Below are positions 7,670 through 15,760 of a stretch of DNA of 15,916 bases, in pieces. The translations under genes and the position numbers were made by a program. Numbering within the stretch: position 1 is the first letter of the stretch; each line of letters opens with the position of its first letter. The DNA lies in NCBI GenBank assembly GCA_002284615.2, contig MU069456.1, positions 745,714 through 761,629 of the forward strand, in the 5' to 3' direction. Under the pieces are notes generated by a model that saw only the letters and a list, made by a program, of their open reading frames with translations, did no database searches and had not been told where the DNA came from. Origin of the DNA: Dunaliella salina (taxonomy: Eukaryota; Chlorophyta; Chlorophyceae; Chlamydomonadales; Dunaliellaceae).

Positions 7670-8322
7670 AAGATCCAAGTCACAGAACTTAAATAATTCT
7701 CCAGGTATCCCCAAAATCCTTGTTTCTATGTACCAAAACCCAAGAGGAGACAAAAAGAAGGCTGATAGGCCCCTGCTTGACTCTAGCGCAATCAATGCAG
7801 CTGTGCATGAAAGCAACATGCGAAAACTTGGCATGCCATTCTTGCGCAACGATTTGTACTTCGAACAACAAGAGCGCGGCAGCAACCACTGCCAAGTTCA
7901 TGCCATCAACAATGTGTCCGGACACTGCATTGTAACTCCAGGAACAATGAAAAACTTTATCCAAATTCAGTACAATATAGACACCAGTTTTGAGGGCTGG
8001 CTCCATGCCTTTGACAGAAACACTCGATTCTCTGATAGTGTCATTATTCAGTGGCTTGCTCAAAATAATCTCCACCAAAGTAAGCTTTTTACATCCATCA
8101 GAAGTACTAGAAACATTTGTGCCTCTCTGAATTCGCATGCCAGCCGCTATAACTGCGAGGCCTTCCTTTAAAGGACAAATTTGTCGCAACCAACACCATG
8201 CTTTCGTCATCAAAAAGTTCAGAGGCACTTGGATTCTCCTAGACTCACTCAACAGCAGGGCATTAGGACTAAGCCCATCCAGCATTCACCAGCCCTTCAC
8301 AGCCTACAAGCTCTGCAAATGA
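7670..8322 (+). pseudogene. Retrotransposon protease module 1 (Josephin-like cysteine protease), with one intron
   Basis: Exon 7670-8079 and exon 8174-8322 join in phase across the 94-bp intron. The first exon carries ERGSNHCQVHAINNVSG. The spacing C-x2-H-x2-N-N with a Gly ten residues after the Cys is that of the Josephin (ataxin-3) active-site helix. The second exon carries NQHHAFVIKKFRGTWILLDS, matching the Josephin His strand followed by a Trp and an acidic/Asn residue about 15 residues later. All three putative catalytic positions (C, H, D) are intact. The frame ends at TGA 8320-8322, after which the same frame continues into module 2, so the stop is probably a mutation. In retroelements such a protease could process the polyprotein or remove ubiquitin; the substrate is unknown. 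The N-terminal start is not seen. Other papain-fold families remain possible. Confidence 0.6.
8080..8173 (+). other. GT-AG intron, 94 bp, splitting the protease module
   Basis: The donor is A|GTAAGC at 8080 and the acceptor follows a pyrimidine stretch, CCTTCCTTTAAAG, ending at 8173. Removing it changes the frame from that of the Cys exon to that of the His exon exactly (phase 1), joining two halves of one domain. Its last 60 bases resemble 7613-7669, the end of the 144-bp repeat array, which suggests a shared intron-end sequence. Retrotransposed copies normally lack introns, so it probably entered this copy later or belongs to a reworked gene. Confidence 0.65.
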
Positions 8323-9073
8323 AGAATACAGGGAGGAGTTTGCCTCCCTGGACCCATATATATGGAGAAGGAAAAAAAAGCCTTCTGCTTGGTTCACTCC
8401 TTCAACATGGCCATAGGAAAACATGTGATTTCTGGGAACGAGGTCCTGTCCCACATAAAGAACATGAACGAGACGCTCATTCACCGCAACCTTCAAAACT
8501 CGACCTCCCTTCAGCGCTTTTATACCCCTTGCATGGGCAACTTTAACATCACAATTTTCAACCATTACCTGAGTAAAATTCCCTGGAACCAAGATAAAAG
8601 ATATAAACTTCAGAACTACAACCATTCTGAGCTTGCTGCTGGGGAGATCACCCAGGAGCTCAAAGAAGGCATCCTCCTCACTGCTGCATACAAAGACGCA
8701 GTCATCTTAACAAGAATTACCAACCCCAATACCCTCCAGGGGCACGCAATCACTCTTAAGCGCAGCGACAACAACTCTTCCCATGATAACAATAGACGGT
8801 TTAAACCATAATGTAGGATGAATTTATCCTAGATTCACACAATAGATGGTTTAAACCATGATATAGGATAAATCTATCCTAGATTCACACAATGACCAAC
8901 CAAAAGAATTGCTCACCAGCAGCGACTGGAACAGGCTACATGGCAAAATTATTTCCCTACAGCAAGGCAGCATTCGGGATGGTTTTAATCCTCAGTCTGA
9001 TCTTCACTTAGCTGATAGCTCCTTCCCTTTTAACCCTACCCACATTTACATACGAAAATGTCATCAGCATTGA
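8323..9073 (+). pseudogene. Retrotransposon protease-like module 2, broken
   Basis: It is in the same frame as module 1's second exon. It contains KKAFCLVHSFNMAIGKHV, again C-x2-H-x2-N with Gly at +10, then GNFNITIFNHYLSK and, near the end, LQGHAITLKRSDNNS, the His strand. The frame then runs into a 50-bp tandem duplication (8791-8890) and stops at 8811. Another frame resumes at 8876 with ILDSHNDQPKELL, matching the WILLDS part of module 1, and stays open to TGA 9071-9073. The module is therefore interrupted between its His and Asp positions. Tandem protease modules suggest an internal duplication in the element's ancestry. The second may have been structural rather than catalytic. Confidence 0.5.
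8791..8890. repeat. 50-bp tandem duplication disrupting protease module 2
   Basis: Units 8791-8840 and 8841-8890 differ at 5 of 50 positions. Each contains two small inverted repeats, GGTTTAAACC and TAGGAT...ATCCTA. Fifty is not a multiple of three, so the duplication shifts the frame. In each unit about 23 bases between TGGTTT and ATCCTAGATTC read as reverse complements of the flanking bases, as expected of a templated fold-back insertion. Confidence 0.85.
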
Positions 9074-9512
9074 CACACCACCTGAGCCACCAACACAAGA
9101 ACCCCATTTGCACATTAATCCATAACAAACTCACAATACACAGCCAATCATACCTCCCTACAGTCCACACCCCCCTTCGAGCACCTACACTACCAACCCC
9201 CCTCCGCCTACACCATCAACCAGTGCCAATGAAATCAACTATTACAGCGAGCACCAAGCTCCTTCCCAACCTCACTCCAGTGATAAGGTCACCAAGCTCA
9301 AATTCATGACCATGAATGTGAGAGGCCTTTATACAAGCCACTCAAACCTGGGGCATGCCATTGCTACCCACAACCCCGATGTCCTAGTGCTCACAGAAAT
9401 TAAGCTCCAAAAGAGCAACACACATCGAGCGTGGCTTGTTAACTTACTCAAGAAATACAAGTGGTGGCCTGCCTACAACAGAGACAGTGGAACAATCATT
9501 TGCCTCCGCTCA
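9069..9512 (+). pseudogene. Retrotransposon Pro/Thr linker and N-terminal half of APE endonuclease
   Basis: The frame IDTPPEPPTQEPHLHINP meets TAA at 9123-9125 and continues as a Pro/Ser/Thr linker. At about 9297 the endonuclease begins, KLKFMTMNVRGLYTSHSN, followed by HNPDVLVLTEIKL and WWPAYNRDSGTIICLRS. These are the N-terminal Asn and the catalytic Glu (TE) of the exonuclease-endonuclease-phosphatase fold. The enzyme nicks target DNA to prime reverse transcription. The half ends where simple-sequence DNA is inserted at 9513. The junction to the upstream module needs a frameshift near 9069. Confidence 0.8.
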
Positions 9513-9688
9513 TATATATATAGCTATTTTTTTTGCCAGTGGATGACAATGCCGGGGTTTATAAAAGCCCAAATGCGCTAGGAGGATGTTCCTGTACAAG
9601 CAAAAAAAATGCATAACCAATTATACTATTCTCATTGATGTGTTTGAAGCACATTAACGTCTAACAGTATCATGGTGGATATATATAT

Positions 9689-9785
<97 letters not shown>
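9513..9785. repeat. 273-bp simple-sequence-rich insertion splitting the APE domain
   Basis: It interrupts the APE frame between CTCCGCTCA and GCTCTTTCAACC and is exactly 91 codons, so the two halves stay in the same frame. The sequence TATATATATAGCT occurs at its left end (9513-9525), inside (about 9681-9693) and at the right junction (9776-9788). The interior has about 150 bases of unique AT-rich DNA with stop codons, then (CT)20 at 9691-9730 and (AT)27 at 9731-9784. It may be microsatellite growth or a small insertion flanked by TA-rich duplications. It surely inactivates the endonuclease. Confidence 0.8.
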
Positions 9786-9786
<1 letters not shown>

Positions 9787-10628
9787 CTCTTTCAACCAAC
9801 TGCTCCAATGTGTGCCTAGATCCAAATGGCAGGCACGCCCCTGTTATCCTTAAAAGCCAACACTCAAGCCTCCTAATCATTGGTACCTATTGGCCCTCAG
9901 GGAGCTCTGCAGAACACATGGGCTTCAGAGGCCAGATGCAAGCAGGACTTGCATTCATCATGGACACCTATAGAAGCAGCACTCCCATCATTGTTGGGGA
10001 TATGAATGCAACAATAAAAGATGACGATCGAACCAGTAACAGGAGCTATCCCTATGACATCCAATACAGAAAATTTCTCCTCTCTAACAACCTCTCACCC
10101 TGTAAAGAGGAAGCCGCCAGGCCTTGGACCCACTGTCAAGCCACGGGCAAAGAAGCTGACAACAGCACCATCTACTCCTTTGGCAGGATCGACGACATGA
10201 TTCTGCCCTCCAGTCTTGCATCCATTTGCAATCCTTGCTATACCTGCAAACTTGGCTACTTGAGTGACCACAGACCCCTTCTGCTTAGCATACCTACCAG
10301 CATCCTTGGTGCCCCCATAACATGCATTTCCAACCCCCAGCCAATCAGGCAACCATCCCGCCTAGTCCTAACCTGCCCTGTCAGCAGCTCTGACCAGCAA
10401 ACCTTCATGCAATCCGTCCATGACCCCACACATGGAGTCATCCAGGAGCTTGAGGGAACCTTACAAGTGCTCAACCCAGCCTATACGGAGGCTAGCACCT
10501 TCCTTAAAAGTCTCAGGACAACGAGCGCCAAAACTATTAAGGAGCTCACCTCTCTTTGCCATAGACCTGCCCCTGAAATCCTGGAGGACCTGGCTGACAA
10601 AGTTAGCAACCTCATACATTCCTCATGA
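9786..10628 (+). pseudogene. Retrotransposon APE endonuclease, C-terminal half, and linker
   Basis: The frame resumes with NVCLDPNGRHAPVILKSQ, then IIGTYWPSGSS (Y and P of the family), IIVGDMNAT (the D-x-N motif), SFGRIDDMILPSSL (S-x-I-D) and GYLSDHRPLLLS (the S-D-H motif with catalytic His). All core APE motifs are in order and intact. A linker of about 100 residues follows, helical and polar, until the frame closes at 10626-10628. A one-base shift there leads into the next segment. The upstream LSLSLS/YIYIYI read-through is the inserted microsatellite and not part of the enzyme. Confidence 0.9.
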
Positions 10629-11132
10629 CGTTGCACTAAAAATTTGCGAGACCAAAACTATCTCTGAAGACCATAGACACTACAACCCGAGACCTGTCAG
10701 CAACAAGCGCAACTCTCTGCTGAAAAGACTAGGCCAGATCAGAGCAATCCAGAAACATGTCCTCTCACCCTTTGTCAACGCCAAGAACCTGACTCCCAAC
10801 GTGCTAGAGCAAGTCAAGGGCAATGAAGCCTTACATAAGGCAATCTCAGAGCTAAGAACGCTCAATCCCAATCTACCTTTGCAAGAACAGCTGGAAAATC
10901 TTTTTAAATCCACCAAAGAAAGTATATCTAGCATTGACCGGGCCAAAAACAATCAACAAACCAAGCAAGCTTGCAAACAGCAATGCAAACTTGCTATCAA
11001 AAACCCAAAGAAAGCACACAAAGAAATCTTCAAGGGCAAACATTAACAACCAAGAGCTGGCTTGCAAGCCCTACGCAACCCTGAAGATAACCATCTTGAC
11101 AGAGCCCAAGAAAATTGCACAAATTGTAAAAG
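10629..11132 (+). pseudogene. Retrotransposon linker between APE and RT, basic and helical
   Basis: After a frameshift near 10628 the frame reads DVALKICETKTISEDHRH and then a long Lys/Arg-rich helical stretch (SNKRNSLLKRLGQIRAIQKH, later QACKQQCKLAIKNPKKAHKE). TAA at 11044-11046 interrupts it. The same frame continues with GLQALRNPEDNHL, then a second shift gives TEPKKIAQIVKE, and a third near 11133 leads to YYSNALKKVNIKTGKY in the RT frame. This is the usual pre-RT region of APE-type LINEs, containing no enzyme of its own and probably nucleic-acid binding. Confidence 0.7.
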
Positions 11133-12992
11133 AAATACTACAGCAATGCTCTCAAAAAAGTCAATATAAAAACTGGAAAATACCTTCCAGAAGAAGCACC
11201 CAGAAGCTATCCTAGGGAGCAAGCAGGTGCATCAACACATGTTCCCGACTCCTTCACCTTCCAGTCTCAAATAACCAAAGACGAATTAGAGGGGAGACAA
11301 GAAAGAGATTGGCTCCACTCCAAGATCCTTGACAAAAGTGCCTTCCGCGAATGCATAAAGACTCTGAGCAACAACAGATCTCCGGGGCCGGATGGTATAG
11401 CTAATGAGCTCTTAAGGATGCTCCCTCCAGAGATCCAAGAACCTATACACAAGTTCTTCATCATAATGTGGGCCACGTGTCTCACCCCTGTGAACTGGAA
11501 AACAAGCAGCACAATCCTGATAGACAAGGGAAAAGGAGAAGAAACTAACCTTTCCTCCTACAGACCAATAGGAATCGCTAACACGCTCTATAAACTCTGG
11601 ACCCGCCTCATCACTAGCGCACTTTATGAATATGCTGAAGCGCACTCTCTGCTCAGCAGTACGCAAGATGGCTTCTGCAACCAAAGAGATACAATTCACC
11701 AGCTCCAAAATGTGATCATGAGCTTAGAAGACGCCAGATTCTTTAAGTAAGACGTCTATGCCCTCATTGTGGATTTCACCTCCGCATTCAACACAACCAA
11801 TCATGATCGTATGCTGTGGATCATGTATGACCTTGGCTTCCCCACTGATGCCATAGACACGGTTAAAAACCTATACGAGGACGCCACCACCCTCATCAGA
11901 CTTGCCAATGGGTCTGATACAGGACAAATTCCCGTTGAAAGAGGCACTATTCAAGGCGACACATTATCTCCTTTCCTATTTCTACTGTACATGGAACCCC
12001 TTCTCCGCTGGCTCCACGTAGGAGGGCGCAATTACAAACACATCTGCATCCCTAATCAAAACCAAACTGTCTCTGAAACGCACCTGGCCAACATTCTAAG
12101 CAGCGCCTCCTTTGCTGATGAACTACTCAGCAAAACTAACACTATTCAAAACCTCAAATTTCAGGCCCGTAAAATTACACTTTATTCCGACTGGGCAGCA
12201 CTCATCATATCCGGTAGCAGGACCAAAGTGACAGGCATCCTATATGGTCACCCGCCTAAAGACAAGAATGGAGTGACACCCTCCCAGACTCTTTGCCAGT
12301 AACTTGAAAACAAAATTGACATACAAAGACAAAAAGCACAGTTCATTACACCGGACACGGCTTTTCGCTATCTGGGAGTAGAATTAACCATGAACTTGAA
12401 CCGGAAGCACCAAATACAGTGCATGACCAATAATCTCACACAAATAAAAAAGCTAGAAAACCCAAGAGAAACGTCTCTAACCCCAAGCCTAATTCTAAAG
12501 ATTATTCGTACAACTATCATACCCAGTCTGACTTATTCCTTTGCAGTCACCCCCTGCACCCCTACTAACCTCAAGATGTGGGATTATATGGTGGATATAA
12601 TTATTAAAGACAAATTTGATCTGTGGAATTACACTGCTACTGCTATGATTTGAGAGGACACCTCTAATTGTGGCCTGGGTGTGACGTCAATATCCGCGGA
12701 ATACCATAGGCAAATGGCCCTTGCCCTTACTCTGAGCTTAGAAGACCCTTCAAAGATACACCGCAATGCCACTCTGAACCTCCTCACAATGCAAGTAAAA
12801 CACTTGAAAGACCTAGCCACAGAATACCTTACAAAGAGAGAAGGAACGAATCATCGCATTAAGCGCCAACTTGACTACCGCATGAGATCTCGCCAGCTCA
12901 TTAGTGTCTACTCAAGCAAGCTCCACCTCACAAAACAAAACATAAGTCTGTTCCTGGATGACTTCAAGATCAGAGGCTCTCTCCCTCCATAA
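11133..12992 (+). pseudogene. Retrotransposon reverse transcriptase with thumb/connection region
   Basis: A single frame carries the non-LTR RT blocks in order. These are NNRSPGPDGIANELL, SSYRPIGIANTLYKLWTRLI, STQDGFCNQRDT, VDFTSAFNTTNHDRM (motif A, first catalytic Asp), RGTIQGDTLSPFLFLLYM (motif B) and SFADELL (motif C). Motif C reads F-A-D-E where F/Y-A-D-D is expected, so a catalytic metal-binding Asp (12120-12122) is replaced by Glu. After the palm come DWAALIISGSRTKVTG and FRYLGVELTMN, then a helical thumb-like region ending GSLPP at 12992. Stops at 11748, 12300 (TAA) and 12651 (TGA) lie inside conserved sequence in the same frame, so they are nonsense mutations. No RNase H motif follows. 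Confidence 0.93.
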
Positions 12993-13416
12993 ACCCCCCG
13001 CCCACTCTTTCCCAACGCTGATCGCCTGAATTACCAAACCCCTCCTAAGTCTGGACATCCAAGGACTCCATGAACTTACAACCACAAGCGGAACCCACAT
13101 AATCACTGTGGCGCAACTCAAGAACAAGCACTCGAAAATTACAAAAAAAAGGAAAACAGGCCTCAACAGGTTGGTAGCCCTAGTCAACCTACCTCCTGAT
13201 GTAGAATTAACCCAGGACATCATATATAAAATTCTGGAAGACGAGAACACTGCAGCTAACACACTCCCCAGATATTGCCAAATCAATAACAGCCGCATAA
13301 GCGAGCTGGTTGACACACACTTCAACAGTGCACCTCCAGACTCACCATGCCCAGAAACTATCCCCCTAACTGCACACACATCACAACCAGTACCCCCAAC
13401 AGTACCCCCAACATAA
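12991..13416 (+). pseudogene. Retrotransposon region C-terminal to RT
   Basis: After a one-base shift at about 12991 the frame passes TGA 13027-13029. It reads SLDIQGLHELTTTSGTHI, a basic KNKHSKITKKRKTG patch, LNRLVALVNLPPDVELTQD and a Pro/Thr end to TAA 13414-13416. No zinc finger, RNase H or restriction-like endonuclease motif is visible. The basic patch followed by a Leu/Val helix could bind nucleic acid. It continues in the same frame as the Ser/Thr/Pro tail. Confidence 0.5.
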
Positions 13417-13530
13417 CCCCGCTCCAGAACCCGCTATACACACACGCTTACAGGCCGCCGCACCAACCTGACAGATACCTCTGTCACTACCCCCAACTAA
13501 GACCCTAACAGAGCAACACGGAATTGAGGG

Positions 13531-14742
13531 GCCAGCCTAGCAGAAATTAACTACAATCTATCCACCACCTCCTTAAACACAACAGAGACAACCTCCCACA
13601 ACACCTCCTCCTTAAACATTGCCTCTATCGACATCACTTTCCAGAGCACCATCTCCCTGACCACCACTTCTCACAGCACGCGAGGGACCTCCTCCACACC
13701 TCACAAAGAGGCAAGCATTAACCCTGGAAATACTCGAGGCACCATACAAGAGAACATGCAAGGTACCACAACCCAAAGGAGCCTCAACACCGCCGACAAT
13801 AATCCCCACTGGCAGGGAGCTGCCAACGAGCACGATGTACCTCCCACAAAAGCTGTACCATTGAATACACTTTCTCACAATACCATAAACGCAACTGAAA
13901 AGCCACCTAGCAAAAGGACACGTTCTAAAAGCAAACAAACAACCACACTAACCACAGGAGCGACCTCCCTGGTGCAAAACATACCTCAAAATTACCTACT
14001 GCTCCCCACTCAGGAAATACAGCAAGGAACCACAGAGACCCCATGCTCTGCCACCACATCCACGCAAGCACAAAACATAACACACGTAATGCCCCTCTAC
14101 CCCCAGGAAACTCCTTCAAACACCATCTCCATCAGGAAAAGAGCCGCCTCTGCCAACCTAGCACTCCCGACCACCCAACCTATCAATCCTGATGCCCCAC
14201 ACAGGTGGGACCCACAGGCTGTTTCTCCCCCCAATGAGCCACCAAGCAAGCGCACGCGATCCAAGTCACAATCAAGCTCCACTCACACACAGAGTACCTG
14301 TAACCAAACAACATCCAATGCCCTAGCCTTACAACACCCAAGCGAGAATCTACCCCCCATCAGGAAAAGAGCCGCCTCTGCCAACCTTGCACTCCCCACC
14401 ACCCAACCTAACAATCTGGATGCCCCACACAGAAGGGACCCACAAGCTATATCTCCCCCCAACGAGCCTCCCAGCAAGCGCACGCGATCCAAGTCACAAT
14501 CAAGCTCCCCCCATACACTGAGTACCTGTAACCAAACAACATCCAATCCCCTGGCCATGCAACACCAAAGTGACAACCCAACCCTCACTCACCATCAGCC
14601 AAGCTCCCCCTCCGAGCCTCCCACCACCACCCTAATGTCCTCTAACCAAGGCACACAAAACAGCAGACAGAAACCTAAGAGGAGAAAGCTTCTTCAACCT
14701 AATGCAAACCTCTCGATCCCTAGTATCTCCCCACTGGGCTAA
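13531..14742 (+). pseudogene. Ser/Thr/Pro-rich tail with repeated nuclear-localisation-like motifs
   Basis: The frame continues that of 12991-13416 and, after stops at 13498 (TAA) and 13528 (TGA), is open for 404 codons to TAA at 14740-14742. It is low-complexity Ser/Thr/Pro/Gln sequence with few hydrophobic residues, so probably disordered. The motif PPSKRTRSKS occurs three times (about 13905, 14239 and 14467), and KPKRRKLL occurs near the end. These are classical basic nuclear-localisation-like signals. The first ATG is at 13756. It could be the C terminus of the polyprotein, or a separate ORF (for example the ORF1 of a following element); the sequence does not decide this. Confidence 0.5.
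14131..14586 (+). repeat. 228-bp in-frame tandem repeat (76 residues, two copies)
   Basis: Units 14131-14358 and 14359-14586 both begin IRKRAASANLALPTTQP and contain SPPNEPPSKRTRSKSQSSS and STCNQTTSN. Identity is high at the DNA level, and the length keeps the frame. A partial third relative with only the basic motif lies upstream near 13905. The recent duplication increases the number of basic signals. Confidence 0.9.
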
Positions 14743-14774
14743 ACAGCCCAACACACAGAGGTATGGCGCCATAG

Positions 14775-14804
14775 TTTTCTTGTAGTGCTGGCACTACAAG
14801 AAAA
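14775..14804. repeat. Perfect hairpin, 14-bp stem and 2-base loop
   Basis: TTTTCTTGTAGTGC, then TG, then GCACTACAAGAAAA. It lies 33 bases after the stop of the Ser/Thr/Pro frame and at the start of the next coding unit. It could be a 3' end structure of the retrotransposon transcript or a small palindromic insertion. Confidence 0.9.
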
Positions 14805-15013
14805 ATAAATTGAGAAAACTGATAGATGAAACAGACCTCTATGACGCAATCAATACCATTTACAACTACGACCTAAACGATATCACACATGTCAGTGACT
14901 GGAGAATCTTCCAGCACCAGAAACACTTCAACGTGTCCGAGTCTCGGCTGAGTGAAGGCCAAGGTCAGGCTCTGGGTTCTCTCCAGCGATTTTTTGAGAC
15001 CTGTCGCATGCAT
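14786..15013 (+). CDS. Upstream exon of the PHD-finger coding unit
   Basis: Open from 14786, with no ATG near its left end; a TTG lies at 14810. It reads KLIDETDLYDAINTIYNYDL, THVSDWRIFQHQKHFN and ALGSLQRFFETCRMH. The residue mix is clearly protein-like. It ends at CAT|GTAACT, a good donor, in phase 0. The first residues overlap the hairpin, so the true 5' border is uncertain. Splicing to 15142 joins it in frame to the PHD-finger exon. No family recognised for this part. Confidence 0.5.
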
Positions 15014-15141
15014 GTAACTTACACTTTTTCCTGAGCACTCTCCTCATGAACATCAGTTTTGTTTTTGGCTGCCCTAGAACATACAAACTCTCCCTCGTTT
15101 TTGCGTTTTTTACTTTCTTTGGCTGGCATAGCCCAGCCCAG
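15014..15141 (+). other. GT-AG intron, 128 bp
   Basis: The donor GTAACT is at 15014. A long pyrimidine tract (CTCCCTCGTTTTTGCGTTTT and following) precedes three closely spaced AGs, the last, CCCAG, ending at 15141. Phase 0 on both sides gives ...TCRMH joined to ADQPNDLAEGPLTSNQ. The intron has stops in the exon frame, so it cannot be read through. Confidence 0.6.
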
Positions 15142-15760
15142 GCTGATCAGCCAAACGATTTGGCTGAAGGCCCATTGACGAGTAACCAAGCAAGCAAGCA
15201 AGCACCAGAAACAATATCTGATCCACTTTGCACCCATGATCATAGAAAAATGGGCCCTCCCAATATTCAAACGCGCAGAGTTCACACCTGTCAATACCAG
15301 ACCCGCCGCTCGAGCTGAAATTGAGTGTGCCTGCTGTGAAATCTGCAACTACAACGGCAGCAAAGAGCCCATAAACTCTGAGCCCCCCTACCCTGACATG
15401 TATATCTGCGATGTCTGCCACCGAACCTACCACTGGTCCTGCATGAAGGAGCTCGGATGTTACTCTGATGCACAAAAACAGGATATATACAACAACATTT
15501 ATTGGGCCTGCCTTGCATGCAAACCTCTCAGCAATGATGAGAAATTAAAAAGAGAATCAAACTCTTTCAGCAATGAACTAATACGCGTTGATTGGGAGCC
15601 AAGCTGGAAACCTGAAGACATCAGGAAAGCTTGGCCCAATTTTCATGAATGCATCCTTCAATTTGAGGCTTGCAAAGATAAACCAGACCTCTCCACTCCA
15701 GCTGCTGACTCTGAACTAGACAACCTTGTTAGGCAAGGATTTGAAACCCAGGCAGGATAA
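15142..15760 (+). pseudogene. PHD-type zinc finger and chromo-like protein, frame broken by AAGC slippage
   Basis: The exon begins ADQPNDLAEGPLTSNQ in the spliced frame. At an (AAGC)4 tract (15188-15203) the frame must change, after which it reads YLIHFAPMIIEKWALPIFKR and is open to TAA 15758-15760. A C4HC3-like finger follows: CCEIC, then YICDVCHRTYHWSC, then YWACLAC, with the Trp two before the last Cys pair that is typical of PHD fingers. Such fingers bind histone tails and occur in ORF1 of some non-LTR elements. Downstream, LIRVDWEPSWKPEDIRKAWP resembles a chromodomain-like W-E-P-x-W-x-P block seen in chromatin-targeting retroelement proteins. A length-changed AAGC repeat and a later shift suggest a decayed copy. 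A host chromatin reader is the alternative. Confidence 0.6.

Larger units (their letters stand above)
7670..14742 (+). mobile_element. Degraded non-LTR retrotransposon polyprotein region (protease-APE-RT, Dualen-like)
   Basis: One long plus-strand coding region can be followed through three reading frames. It gives two cysteine-protease-like modules, an APE endonuclease, a reverse transcriptase and a Ser/Thr/Pro-rich tail. In-frame stops lie at 8320 (TGA), 9123, 11044, 11748 and 12300 (TAA), and 12651 and 13027 (TGA). Frameshifts lie near 8811-8876, 9069, 10628, 11097, 11133 and 12991. Dualen elements of Chlamydomonas are known to combine a cysteine protease, APE, RT, RNase H and a second restriction-like endonuclease; here no RNase H or second endonuclease is visible. 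Clade assignment is therefore tentative, and the element ends are not defined. Confidence 0.85.

Noticed and set aside
9632..9880. Minus-strand YIYIYI / RERERE frame
   Set aside because: Microsatellite read-through on the strand opposite the endonuclease.
12303..13416. RNase H or restriction-like endonuclease expected for a full Dualen-type element
   Set aside because: No D-E-D-D type RNase H motifs and no Cys/His finger with a following P-D-x-D motif could be seen in any frame after the RT.
9123..13530. Alternative genetic code with TAA read as glutamine
   Set aside because: TGA also interrupts the same frames, there are several frameshifts, and the long open frames here themselves end in TAA. 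Decay by C-to-T change is simpler.
13612..14588. Minus-strand hydrophobic, Val/Leu/Gly-rich frames suggestive of membrane proteins
   Set aside because: They are mirror frames of the Ser/Thr/Pro-rich tail; the repeats in them copy the 228-bp repeat.
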